64,000 bases of DNA, from NCBI GenBank assembly GCA_050952225.1, contig JBMNKL010000001.1, forward strand, positions 1 through 64,000. The letters are read 5' to 3'. This DNA is from JBMNKL01 sp050952225 (GTDB taxonomy: Bacteria > Bacillota > Clostridia > Acetivibrionales > DTU013). The stretch's first letter is position 1; each line of letters begins with the position of its first letter. The notes below the pieces were generated by a model. It saw nothing but the letters and a program-made list of their open reading frames with translations. It made no database searches and was not told where the DNA came from. The position numbers and the translations under genes were made by a program. Of this stretch, positions 1 to 7,983 are shown piece by piece.

Positions 1-81
1 GGGACACTATTGAACAAAAAACCGGTCTTTGTATGCCTTCATTTGAGGCTGAAAAAGAAGTTGTGTGTGAGTAAAAAGTGC

Positions 82-121
82 AAAAAAAGATAGGACGTTA
101 ATAAACGTCCCATCTTTTTTT
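82..121. terminator. Hairpin with A-run/T-run flanks, bidirectional terminator
   Basis: A stem of GGACGTT (93-99) and AACGTCC (104-110) is extended by GAT/ATC and then by a 7-nt A run facing a 7-nt T run. This is the shape of a bidirectional intrinsic terminator. It lies just beyond the 3' end of the tRNA-Thr fragment at 124-170, in the same relative place as the hairpin beside the intact tRNA-Thr gene. Confidence 0.75.
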
Positions 122-123
122 GA

Positions 124-170
124 AGCCCTCAACCAGGGTCGAACCGCGACCTCATCCTTACCATGGATGC
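124..170 (-). pseudogene. 3' portion of a second tRNA-Thr (GGT), rearranged
   Basis: Read on the minus strand, these 47 bases match the 3' two thirds of the intact tRNA-Thr at 404-476: anticodon arm CATCC-ATGGTAA-GGATG, variable region, T arm and 3' acceptor strand, with about four differences including one deleted base in the T stem. The T stem no longer pairs and the 5' half is missing from its place, so it cannot fold as a tRNA. A 15-nt piece identical to the missing D-arm region is present in the opposite orientation at 303-317, so the copy seems broken by an inversion or insertion between about 170 and 317. Confidence 0.7.
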
Positions 171-360
171 CCTGAAGACCCGCTAACCTTCGCACTGCTG
201 CGTCAAGCCGCACATCTGCGGTGCTCACATATCTCATATGCTCCGCTCCTCGATGCTCGCTTTCCTTGCATTGCTCGCTTTTCGGCCCTCGGCCCAGCCT
301 TGAGGCAGAGCGCATCCCCTAGGTGGTGTAGTCACATTTGGGCGCTGCAAAAAGGCTCCA

Positions 361-400
361 ACAAAAAGAACAGCATCATTTGAGATGCTGTTCTTTTTGT
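361..400. terminator. Perfect 17-bp hairpin, bidirectional terminator after tRNA-Thr
   Basis: Positions 361-377 and 384-400 are perfect reverse complements with a 6-nt loop. The stem carries A-rich and T-rich outer halves and ends next to the encoded CCA of tRNA-Thr. It is the likely terminator of the minus-strand tRNA transcript. Confidence 0.85.
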
Positions 401-476
401 TGGAGCCCTCAGCCAGGTTCGAACTGGCGACCTCATCCTTACCATGGATGCGCTCTGCCTGCTGAGCTATGAGGGC
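401..476 (-). tRNA. tRNA-Thr (GGT)
   Basis: The minus strand folds as a complete tRNA: 7-bp acceptor stem GCCCTCA/TGAGGGC (470-476 with 405-411), D arm AGCTCAGCAGGCAGAGC, anticodon stem CATCC/GGATG around the loop ATGGTAA (anticodon GGT, threonine), and a T arm containing TTCGAAC. The CCA end is encoded (401-403). The mature body is 73 nt without CCA. It lies directly downstream of tRNA-Gly on the same strand and before a strong terminator, so the two are probably cotranscribed. Confidence 0.95.
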
Positions 477-483
477 GTATATA

Positions 484-557
484 TGGAGCGGGTGATGGGA
501 ATCGAACCCACGCTGTCAGCTTGGGAAGCTGATATTCTACCATTGAATTACACCCGC
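484..557 (-). tRNA. tRNA-Gly (CCC)
   Basis: The minus strand gives acceptor stem GCGGGTG/CACCCGC (551-557 with 488-494), D arm, anticodon stem TCAGC/GCTGA with loop TTCCCAA (anticodon CCC, glycine), T-loop TTCGATT, and an encoded CCA (484-486). The body is 71 nt. It is the upstream member of the Gly-Thr tRNA pair. Confidence 0.95.
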
Positions 558-717
558 ATGCACTGTGCGCGGGATTGCGTTACCGCCGTGCGGTTTATTC
601 CCTTCCCGCGGAATACCTTCGCTATAATGCGCTGCCTCAAGCGTGCGAAATGTATTATACCATAATGAAATACATATTGTCCAGTACTACAAGGCAATTG
701 CTTGCAATACCATTATA

Positions 718-1376
718 TGCGTTAATTGAAAAAGTTATTTCGACCCCAATTTCATAAGCAGTGGAAGTTAGTTTTGCAAATCAAGAGAAATTAGGAGAGT
801 GGAAGTTACTTCTGCAAAAATCCGCACTCTGTTGTTATCCGTCCGCGACACTCGGGGGGTGTAAAGGGCGGGCGGCTTTTGCCCGTTCATCGTAGGCGAA
901 GCCGAAGACCCTTTACATCCATCGCACATATATCCTTGTGTCCCCCGGTCTGTTTTTATGACAGACCGGCTAGCCTTCCGGCGAGGACAGGGTTTGGGAC
1001 AGAGTCCCAAGATTATATTTTAATCCACATGCGAAAGCTGGAAGCTTGTAAATTATGTTTCAAAAAGCTATTATATATCTATAGTGGTATCTTTACGGTA
1101 CAACTACAACTTTATAAACGGAATACAAACAGGGTGGAAATTACTCTTGCAAAAAAGTTAGATAACTTTCACACCTCTGGTTTGTTATACCCGAAAACGG
1201 GCTGGCTTTGCTCTCTCTAATCCTATATTTTAACCTATAAATGCACTGATAAAGCACTAAAAATATGCTTAAACAAACTAATTCAGAAACCGGTCAAAAC
1301 GCTGATTCAGTCTGCAAACTGCAGCCTTCTGTGGAATTTACTTTTGCAAAGTGGAATTTACCTTTTCAATTGACCA
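718..1376. mobile_element. Insertion-sequence-like remnant with inverted ends and internal repeats, no transposase
   Basis: The ends are imperfect inverted repeats starting 5'-TG: TGCGTTAATTGAAAAAG on the left and TGGTCAATTGAAAAGG on the right (read inward). The sequence TACCATTATA lies immediately outside both ends (708-717 and 1377-1386); allowing for end ambiguity the shared direct repeat is 13 bp (707-719 and 1376-1388). Near the ends are five direct copies of a 20-bp motif, consensus GTGGAATTTACTTTTGCAAA, plus one inverted copy at 725-744. No open frame inside resembles a transposase. Multiple end repeats and TG termini recall IS21-type ends, but that assignment is an inference. The element appears to be an internally deleted derivative. 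Confidence 0.65.
761..1370 (+). repeat. Five 20-bp direct repeats (GTGGAA-TTACTTTTGCAAA type)
   Basis: Copies at 761-780, 799-818, 1134-1153, 1331-1350 and 1351-1370 share GTGGAA(G/A/T)TTA(C/G)TTTTGCAAA with one to four differences; the last is the most divergent (ends CCTTTTCAAT). The last two abut. All are in the same orientation and lie within the insertion-sequence-like remnant, where they would be candidate transposase-binding sites. Confidence 0.75.
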
Positions 1377-1389
1377 TACCATTATATGG

Positions 1390-1646
1390 CATTTTAAAGG
1401 ATGATATTTATAATTATAACACCCTTTGATAGAATATAACAACGCAGTATGTGGTTCAGCCAAAATACGGGAACCATCATCGGTGCAACGTCAGCCTGAT
1501 TGAAATTCCGGGAGATTTATGGGAAGCCGTCACAGGTATATATGCAGCAACAGCATCATTATTGCCTGGTTTTATTCTTGCAAAGAAAATCTATAACAGA
1601 ATCGAAAACATGCCGTCAAATAATATAAATCAATAGCAACTGCGGG
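1390..1646. other. Intergenic, no convincing gene
   Basis: This stretch to the right of the insertion remnant has only a 61-codon open frame without a ribosome binding site or recognisable family. Nothing else could be supported. Confidence 0.4.
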
Positions 1647-3170
1647 CTATTTTCGCAGCAATGAGCCGAGCACTCCCCTGACCAGCTCACGCCCCACTGT
1701 TCTTCCAATGGAAGTCATCGCCGACTTTGCCATGGAGCTGAGTATCGAACTTGAACTGCTGCTCCTGGATGTTGTTCCCCGACGGTAGCCGCTGCCGTAA
1801 TCACCGCCATATCGGCCGGCTTCTGCCTGCTTCATTTGTTTTTCATATGCCAGGCGTTCTTCCCTTGCCCTCTTTTCGGCTTCCGCCTGCTGTGCCTTTT
1901 GCTGGATCGCTTCAAAAGCGGAGAACCGGTCGACTGTCTGCTCATACCTGCCATAATGAATCGATTGCCTGATAATATTATCCCGTTCCTCCGGGGAAAC
2001 AGGCCCGATATGGCTTTGCGGCGGCAGAACAAGCGCCCTTTCCACCATTGAGGGAATACCTTTCTCATCAAGGAATGATACGAGAGCTTCACCCACTGCA
2101 AGCTCCGTGATAGCCGTTTCGACCGAAAAAGCCGGATTGGCCCGGAAGGTCTGCGCAGCTGTCCTGACGGCGGCCTGCTCCTTCGGAGTAAAAGCCCTCA
2201 TGGCATGCTGCACCCTGTTGCCAAGCTGGCCCAACACCGTTGCCGGAATGTCCGCCGGGTTTTGCGTGACAAAATAAACCCCTACTCCCTTGGAACGGAT
2301 CAGCCTGACTACATGCTCGACCTTTTGCAGTAACACCTTTGATGCCCCATTGAAAAGAAGGTGCGCTTCATCGAAGAAAAATATTATTTTCGGCTTTTCC
2401 GTATCGCCAACCTCGGGAAGCTCCTCAAACAGCTCCGAAAGCAGCCACAGCATGAATGTCGAGTAAAGCTCCGGCAGTTGATACAGCTTGTCGGAAGCAA
2501 GTATGTTCACCATTCCCTTGCCGTTGGAGTCGGTCCTCATAAAATCCCTGATATCAAGGGAAGGCTCACCGAAAAACCGGTCTCCTCCCTGCTGCTCAAG
2601 CGCCAGCAGTCCTCTTTGGATCGCGCCGATCGACTGTTTTGTTACCGTGCCGTAATCCGTCGTATACTCTTTGGCATGATCGCCGACATAGCTCAGCATC
2701 GACCTTAAGTCTTTCAGGTCGAGAAGAAGCATACCCGAATCGTCGGCTATTTTAAAGACTATGTTTAAAACGCCGCTTTGCACTTCATTCAGGTTTAGCA
2801 GCTTTGATAAAAGCAGCGGGCCCATCTCCGATATCGTAGTCCGGACAGGATGCCCCTGCTGCCCGAATACATCCCAGAAGGTGACGGGGAACCCCGTAAA
2901 CTGGAAATCATCCAAACCAAGCGATTTAACCCGGTCCTCAATTTTTGCGTCCGGTGCGCCCGGCTTGCAGGTCCCGGAAAGATCCCCCTTTATATCGGAA
3001 AGGAATACAGGAACTCCTATGGAACTAAATTTTTCACATAAAACTTTTAAAGAAACGGTTTTACCCGTACCGGTTGCTCCCGCTATCAGGCCGTGCCTGT
3101 TGGCCATGTTCGGCAGAATCCTCAATTCTGTTTGTCCCTTTGCAAATAAAAGCCCGTTATCGATCGGCAT
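1647..3170 (-). CDS. HerA/DUF853-type helicase-like ATPase (YjgR family)
   Basis: A 507-residue cytoplasmic P-loop ATPase of the HerA-VirB4-FtsK superfamily, DUF853 (YjgR) group. Walker A is GATGTGKT near residue 31, followed by SDIKGDLSG; Walker B IIFFFDEAHLLF is in the middle, then an arginine-finger-like GNRVQHAMRAFTPKEQ region. The C-terminal 100 residues are Gln/Lys/Glu-rich and then Ser/Gly-rich, as in the family. The ATG at 3170 is preceded by GAGGGGTG; a TTG six codons upstream is possible but less well placed. The precise cellular role of YjgR proteins is not established; family membership is secure. Confidence 0.9.
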   Translation of the reverse strand: MPIDNGLLFAKGQTELRILPNMANRHGLIAGATGTGKTVSLKVLCEKFSSIGVPVFLSDIKGDLSGTCKPGAPDAKIEDRVKSLGLDDFQFTGFPVTFWDVFGQQGHPVRTTISEMGPLLLSKLLNLNEVQSGVLNIVFKIADDSGMLLLDLKDLRSMLSYVGDHAKEYTTDYGTVTKQSIGAIQRGLLALEQQGGDRFFGEPSLDIRDFMRTDSNGKGMVNILASDKLYQLPELYSTFMLWLLSELFEELPEVGDTEKPKIIFFFDEAHLLFNGASKVLLQKVEHVVRLIRSKGVGVYFVTQNPADIPATVLGQLGNRVQHAMRAFTPKEQAAVRTAAQTFRANPAFSVETAITELAVGEALVSFLDEKGIPSMVERALVLPPQSHIGPVSPEERDNIIRQSIHYGRYEQTVDRFSAFEAIQQKAQQAEAEKRAREERLAYEKQMKQAEAGRYGGDYGSGYRRGTTSRSSSSSSILSSMAKSAMTSIGRTVGRELVRGVLGSLLRK

Positions 3171-3322
3171 GGTGACACCCCTCTGCAATTTTTATTGGCT
3201 ATACCAGTATGATCAGTTAAATTATGACACGAAAATTTTATCATAGTACACCGTCGAATTCAACATGTCGGAAAACAGAGCTGAAAAGTTACAAAGTGAA
3301 ATCCATAGAGAATTGTGCTTTA

Positions 3323-3959
3323 TTAGATTTTACCTTCTTCCAGGTGTTTCTCAAGCTTGCGTTTCACTCTCTGCAGCGCATTGTCGATGGACTTTGACAT
3401 GCCTGCTAAGCAAAACGGCGATTTCCTGATAAGAGCGCCCCTGGAGATACAGGGACAGTACTTCCCATTCCAGGTCGCTCAAGATTTCTCCCATCTTCAC
3501 CTCTATCCCTGCGAGTTCCTCCCGGCTTATCATCATTTCTTCAGGGTCGCTGACGCTTTCCTCGCTTATCACGTCGAGCAGTGTACGGTCGGATTCCTCG
3601 TCGAAAATGGGCTTGTTTAGAGAAATATAGGAATTTAGCGGGATATGTTTCTGCCGGGTAGCGGTCTTGATTGCAGTTATAATCTGCCGTGTAATGCACA
3701 ATTCGGCAAAAGCCCTGAAGGAAGAGAACTTGTCCCCCCTGTAATCCCTGATTGCCTTGTAAAGGCCTATCATGCCTTCCTGGATAATGTCTTCCCTGTC
3801 TGCTCCAATAAGAAAATACGTCCTCGCCTTTGCACGGACAAAGCTTTTGTACTTATTGATCAGATATTCTAGGGCTTGGTCGTCTCCGTTCTTGGCATCC
3901 CTTATGATTTCCTCGTCGATTGCCGGGTTATAACTCAGATTGTGCCTCAGCTTGAGCAT
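3323..3959 (-). pseudogene. sigH: RNA polymerase sigma-H factor, frameshifted in region 4.2
   Basis: Sigma-70-family factor of the SigH (Spo0H) group, which in sporulating Bacillota drives early stationary and sporulation-initiation genes. Region 2 is intact (SFVRAKARTYFLIGADREDIIQEG split across the core-binding and -10 helices). The frame starting at 3959 stops at 3351 after HVKVHRQCAAE. One base fewer in the run at 3393-3395 restores RHVKSIDNALQRVKRKLEKH and a stop at 3323-3325, the expected family C terminus. As read, the -35 recognition helix is lost. It precedes the yacP-rlmB-mrnC block in transcription as the last gene of the group. Either a sequence error or a true null. Confidence 0.85.
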
Positions 3960-4074
3960 TTGACTTCAAGAATATGCCCCCTCAAAAGTAATGCGAATAT
4001 CTATGGTGAATAGGCATGTTTTCCAGGATAACAGTTATACCTAATTATACGTAACGCTATCCTTTTATGTCAAG

Positions 4075-4587
4075 CTAACACCCGCCGCGCCGCATCTCTT
4101 CAAGCTTCTCCAGCAATACGGGATCAATGTTTGTCCCGATGGCGTTTGTTTTTACCCTGTTGGGAAATAATATGGTTTTTATATCCCTGTTCACCATTTC
4201 AATCTCTTCCCTGAGTTCCCTGGGCGACATACGGATGCCGCCGCTGCTTAAAACCATGGTCTGTTCCAGGTAATCGGATGTCGCAACCCTGATAGTATGT
4301 GAATTTCCTAGCTGATAGACAAATCTCTCAATATAATTATCGGCAGTTTCGCCTTCTTTTGTATATACAATTTTTATATTGTCGAAAAAATACTCCTTTT
4401 CCTGGCCACCCTTTTTTAAATGCGCGTCAAACACCAGTATAATATTATTTTTCCTGACACCCTGGTAATTCGAGAGCATGCTTGCAAGCTTATCCCTGCA
4501 ATCCTCCAGCGATTCTCCCCCGCTAATGTCAAAAATATCGTCCCACGCGTTGATGATATTGTAACCGTCTACAAGGAGGTATTCCAT
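4075..4587 (-). CDS. YacP/Rae1-like NYN-domain endoribonuclease
   Basis: A 170-residue NYN (PIN-like) domain protein. The N terminus EYLLVDGYNIINAW carries the first metal-binding aspartate, and VFDAHLKKGG, GETADNYIERF and VATSDYLEQ supply the other acidic positions. Bacillus YacP (Rae1) is a ribosome-associated mRNA endonuclease; that role is inferred here by family and by position between rlmB and sigH, the classic order. Its start codon overlaps the rlmB stop by one base (4587), so translation is probably coupled. Confidence 0.9.
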   Translation of the reverse strand: MEYLLVDGYNIINAWDDIFDISGGESLEDCRDKLASMLSNYQGVRKNNIILVFDAHLKKGGQEKEYFFDNIKIVYTKEGETADNYIERFVYQLGNSHTIRVATSDYLEQTMVLSSGGIRMSPRELREEIEMVNRDIKTILFPNRVKTNAIGTNIDPVLLEKLEEMRRGGC

Positions 4588-5390
4588 CAGGTTTGCTTCA
4601 CGCTCCTCTGCCTTAGTATTTCATAAATCACTACAGCTCCGGCTACTGCGGCGTTTAGCGAAGTTATCTTCCCCATCATGGGAATATTGACAACGAAATC
4701 GCAGCTCTCCCTGACCAGCTTTCCCATACCTTCGCCTTCACTGCCGATTACCAGCGCAATGGCCCCCGTAAGATCGCTTTCAAAATATGGCTTTCCTCCC
4801 GTGGAATCCGTTCCTGCAATCCATATATTCCGCTTTTTCAGGTACTCAATTGTCTGAACAATATTCGTCACCCTGGCTACGGGCACATATTCGATAGCTC
4901 CCGCGGAAGCTTTTGATACTGCCGCTGTAAGCCCGACCGCCCTCCGCTTTGGTATGATAACGCCATGCACTCCTGCGGCATCTGCGGTTCTAAGTATGGA
5001 CCCCAGGTTGTTTGCGTCGGTTATCCCGTCAAGTATCACAATAAAAGGCGGTTCTCCCCCATTAGCGGCTCTCTCCAATATATCGTCCACATCTGCATAA
5101 TCTTTCGCTGCGGCAATGGCGATGACACCCTGGTGTGCATACGTGCTGGAAATAGCATCCAGCCTGGATCTGTCGACTTCCTGTATGGGAATGTGCTTAT
5201 GCCTGGCAAGCGCAATAATTTGCCTGATTGAGCCTTCCCGCTCTCCCTTGGCCACTAAAAGCTTATTTATGCTCCGTCCCGATTTTAAAGCTTCCAGGAC
5301 GGGGTTCCTGCCTTCCAGCCTGTACAGGTCTTCCCACGATTCGGGGACGCCGGCGGTATGCTTGTCTCTCCTGGTATTGTTTTTCCTCAT
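4587..5390 (-). CDS. rlmB: 23S rRNA (guanosine-2'-O)-methyltransferase RlmB
   Basis: A 267-residue SPOUT methyltransferase of the TrmH/RlmB family that methylates G2251 (E. coli numbering) of 23S rRNA. The N-terminal substrate-binding domain begins EGRNPVLEALKSGRSINKL; the knotted domain has motif 1 DGITDANNLGSILRTADAAG, motif 2 ALVIGSEGEGMG and motif 3 IPMMGKITSLNAAVAGA. The length is normal. It overlaps mrnC by four bases (5387-5390) and yacP by one, giving a tight operon. Confidence 0.95.
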   Translation of the reverse strand: MRKNNTRRDKHTAGVPESWEDLYRLEGRNPVLEALKSGRSINKLLVAKGEREGSIRQIIALARHKHIPIQEVDRSRLDAISSTYAHQGVIAIAAAKDYADVDDILERAANGGEPPFIVILDGITDANNLGSILRTADAAGVHGVIIPKRRAVGLTAAVSKASAGAIEYVPVARVTNIVQTIEYLKKRNIWIAGTDSTGGKPYFESDLTGAIALVIGSEGEGMGKLVRESCDFVVNIPMMGKITSLNAAVAGAVVIYEILRQRSVKQT

Positions 5391-5821
5391 CCTTCAATCT
5401 CCGTTTTTTCCACGGACGCCTCCAGCAATTGCAGCAACCTCGTGTAGTCACCTTTCAAATAAAGATAACCCAGCAGCGATTCAAACCCGGTCGCGTATCT
5501 ATAATCCGTTATATCCGCATTTTTTGGAGCTGTTCCCGATTTCGCGTTCCTGCCTCTCCTGACAATGTCCTGCTCTTCGGGAGCCAGGCTCTCGAACATT
5601 TTATGTATGATGTCCGACTGCGCCTTGGCTTTTACAAATGAAACCGACCGTTTATGCAGCTCGTTGACCGGTGCATTTCCTTTGCTGATAAGCAGCGTCC
5701 TGACATAGAGCTCATAAACGGCATCGCCAACATAAGCGAATACCAACGGGGAATACTCGTTTAAATTGCCGTGCAACCCGGAAAACTTTTCTCCGATTGT
5801 TTTAAATATATCATTACCCAT
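5387..5821 (-). CDS. mrnC: Mini-ribonuclease 3
   Basis: A 144-residue RNase III catalytic domain without a double-stranded-RNA-binding domain, which is the definition of Mini-III, the enzyme maturing 23S rRNA ends in Bacillota. The signature LVFAYVGDAVYELYVR holds the catalytic Asp, and GFESLLGYLYL holds the second acidic site. It is the promoter-proximal gene of the mrnC-rlmB-yacP-sigH group. In many Bacillota cysS lies directly upstream; here cysS is 18 kb away with cysE. Confidence 0.95.
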   Translation of the reverse strand: MGNDIFKTIGEKFSGLHGNLNEYSPLVFAYVGDAVYELYVRTLLISKGNAPVNELHKRSVSFVKAKAQSDIIHKMFESLAPEEQDIVRRGRNAKSGTAPKNADITDYRYATGFESLLGYLYLKGDYTRLLQLLEASVEKTEIEG

Positions 5822-6132
5822 TATGCAAAAAACCTTTCACGCCCGGATACCGGGCCCGGTTGCCTCCTTGTTGGATTATACCAGGCCTTTCGGTATCTCG
5901 TCTGTCCAATATTATACAATACCGTACGCCGGCTGTGAATATACACCTGACAAGTTCCTGCCAGGGACAGGGGCATCGCCTGCCAATCGTTATGGAAAAT
6001 TATCAGACACAGGCATAAACCGCTGTGTAAAATAATCAGGAGAGAGGCGAAAGAGGCGTGAACATATGTTGTGGATTAAATTGTAAAAAAGTATTATAAT
6101 TTGACTGAATACAAGGTAAAAGCGGTGATTTC
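5822..6132. other. Divergent promoter region between mrnC and the response regulator
   Basis: A 311-bp intergenic region holding promoters for both sides. A good -10 hexamer TATAAT lies at 6095-6100 on the plus strand, about 33 bases before the response-regulator start. No RNA gene or long repeat was recognised. Confidence 0.5.
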
Positions 6133-6810
6133 ATGGCGAAAATATTGCTGGTTGAAGATGACAAAAGCATAGTCAACTATTTAACCGAATACCTGAGAGA
6201 TGAGGGCTTTGAAACAGATTCGGCCGCAGGCCAGGCAGAAGCAATTGAGAAACTGGGCGTGAACAAGTACGACCTGATTATTCTCGACATAACCCTGCGC
6301 GACGGAAACGGGTTTGCGGTCTGCTCGGCCGCAAAAGCCACAACGGATACTCCTGTCATATTCTTAACGGCTTCAGGGGATGAATACAGCGTCGTGACAG
6401 GTTTTGACATTGGCGCTGACGATTATGTAAGCAAGCCTTTTCGCCCGAGGGAACTTTTATCACGAATAAAGAATGTATTGCGAAGAAGCGGCAGATCAAA
6501 CCCTGTTTTTGAGATTGACGGTATTCGCGTTGATACCGCCAGGGGTACCGTAACAAAAAACGGCAGGGAAATTTTTTTATCCGCGCTGGAATACCGATTA
6601 CTGCTTGTTTTCTTAAACAATATGGGCACAGTCCTTTCACGTGAAAGGCTTCTCGAGGAAATCTGGGACATTGCCGGAGAATATGTCAATGACAATACAT
6701 TGACGGTTTATATAAAGCGCCTGCGCGAAAAAATCGGGGACAATCCGCAAAATCCTGAAATAATAAGGACTGTCCGCGGGTTAGGTTACAAGGTTGGTGG
6801 TTCCAGATAA
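6133..6810 (+). CDS. OmpR-family response regulator
   Basis: A 225-residue DNA-binding response regulator. The receiver domain (about 1-115) has the acidic pair LLVEDD, phospho-acceptor in YDLIILDITL, and VSKPFRPREL with the conserved Lys. The C-terminal winged helix (about 128-223) ends with NTLTVYIKRLREKIG and IRTVRGLGYKV. It is followed without a gap by its histidine kinase and an ABC transporter, the arrangement of peptide-antibiotic sensing modules in Bacillota. Likely targets are the repeats at 7866-7922 in front of the transporter. Confidence 0.93.
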   Translation: MAKILLVEDDKSIVNYLTEYLRDEGFETDSAAGQAEAIEKLGVNKYDLIILDITLRDGNGFAVCSAAKATTDTPVIFLTASGDEYSVVTGFDIGADDYVSKPFRPRELLSRIKNVLRRSGRSNPVFEIDGIRVDTARGTVTKNGREIFLSALEYRLLLVFLNNMGTVLSRERLLEEIWDIAGEYVNDNTLTVYIKRLREKIGDNPQNPEIIRTVRGLGYKVGGSR

Positions 6811-6857
6811 GTTTTTTCAGAAATCCGGAAGTTTACCGGAGCCTCTTTATATTTCTA

Positions 6858-7817
6858 TTGATTGCCATAGTATTTGCGATTGTTGGTTTTTTCCTTGATA
6901 CCACTTTTGGTGTTCTTGCGGTTTGCCTATGCCTGGTATTCACTATCGCCCACTTTGCCGTTACATATCAAAGGTACCGGAAAATAGCCGATTTAAGCTT
7001 AAAAATTGATGGCATTCTTCATGGGAACGACTCGATCAATTTAGATGATTATTCCGAGGGAGAGCTTGCAATATTGCAAAATGAAATACTAAAGATGTTA
7101 GTAATGCTCCGGGAGCAATCCGACGCTTTGCTCAAAGACAAGGCCTACCTTTCCGATTCTATCGCCGACATTTCTCATCAGATAAGGACACCGCTTACAT
7201 CAATAAACCTGCTGTTATCATTTTTATCAAAACCGGACCTTTCGGACGAGCGGAGACTAAAGCTTGTGAAAGAACTTGAGCTGCTGCTTTCAAGGATTGA
7301 CTGGCTAGTGTCGACATTGCTTAAAATATCCAGGTTGGATGCCGGAACGGTGACTCTCAGGCGGGAAACCGTACAAGTGTCCGAATTGATCAAGCGCTCC
7401 GTTGCACTAATCAACATACCGATGGAGCTTCGCGAGCAGAAAATTGAAATCCGGATGAATGGCGATGAAACCTACACGGGCGATTTGTCATGGTCCGTCG
7501 AGGCTATCGAAAACATCCTGAAAAACTGCATGGAGCATACCCAAAACGGGGGGACAATATCCATTGATTGCTCGGAAAATGCCCTTTATACCGAGATTAT
7601 CATTTCGGACAACGGCCGCGGAATAGCCGTCGAAGATTTGCCGCACTTGTTCGAAAGGTTTTACAGGGGGAAAAATTCCGGTGACCAGAACGTTGGAATC
7701 GGACTCGCCCTCGCAAGGATGATAATTATCAATGAAAACGGCACTATAAAAGCCGAAAATAAAAGCGTCGGCGGTGCAAAGTTTACGATAAGGTTTTATA
7801 AAAGCGCGCAGACATAA
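6858..7817 (+). CDS. Sensor histidine kinase, probable start further upstream
   Basis: Membrane histidine kinase with two close N-terminal hydrophobic segments and almost no extracellular loop (intramembrane-sensing type), then HAMP-like linker, H box ADISHQIRTPLTS, N box ILKNCMEHT, G1 DNGRGIAVED and G2 NVGIGLALARM. The coordinates use the TTG at 6858, the first standard start, giving 319 residues. The frame stays open upstream and encodes the family-typical FFRNPEVYRSL, directly preceded by ATA at 6807-6809 that overlaps the regulator's TAA. With a G it would be a classic ATGA-type overlap. The true protein probably starts there or this base is an error. Confidence 0.9.
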   Translation: MIAIVFAIVGFFLDTTFGVLAVCLCLVFTIAHFAVTYQRYRKIADLSLKIDGILHGNDSINLDDYSEGELAILQNEILKMLVMLREQSDALLKDKAYLSDSIADISHQIRTPLTSINLLLSFLSKPDLSDERRLKLVKELELLLSRIDWLVSTLLKISRLDAGTVTLRRETVQVSELIKRSVALINIPMELREQKIEIRMNGDETYTGDLSWSVEAIENILKNCMEHTQNGGTISIDCSENALYTEIIISDNGRGIAVEDLPHLFERFYRGKNSGDQNVGIGLALARMIIINENGTIKAENKSVGGAKFTIRFYKSAQT

Positions 7818-7865
7818 TTTAGCGGAGGCATAATATCGGCGGCACAATCTCATTTTTGCATCAAC

Positions 7866-7922
7866 AAAGTGAAAATTAGTTAAAGTGACAATTTAGTTAT
7901 TTTAAAGTCACGTCCATGTCAC
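7866..7922 (+). promoter_or_regulatory. Candidate response-regulator sites upstream of the ABC transporter
   Basis: Two near-identical tandem boxes, AAAGTGAAAATTAGTT (7866-7881) and AAAGTGACAATTTAGTT (7882-7898), are followed by GTCAC-N6-GTCAC (7907-7911 and 7918-7922). Paired direct repeats about one or one and a half helical turns apart, in front of a transporter next to an OmpR-type regulator gene, are typical operator architecture. The assignment is an inference. Confidence 0.5.
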
Positions 7923-7983
7923 AATGAAATTATATAATTTGCTAAAGTACCCATTAATTACAGTCAGGAGGGGTAATTATTCC

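Noticed and set aside
7..315. Open frame of 102 codons on the minus strand
   Set aside because: It covers the rearranged tRNA-Thr fragment and a terminator, with no family resemblance; chance frame in GC-rich sequence.
444..665. Open frame of 73 codons on the plus strand
   Set aside because: It runs antisense through both tRNA genes and has no ribosome site.
718..1376. Firm assignment of the remnant to the IS21 family
   Set aside because: No istA/istB sequence remains and the flanking repeat is longer than usual for that family, so only the resemblance of the ends is noted.
1451..1636. 61-codon frame right of the IS-like remnant
   Set aside because: No ribosome site, no recognisable protein features.
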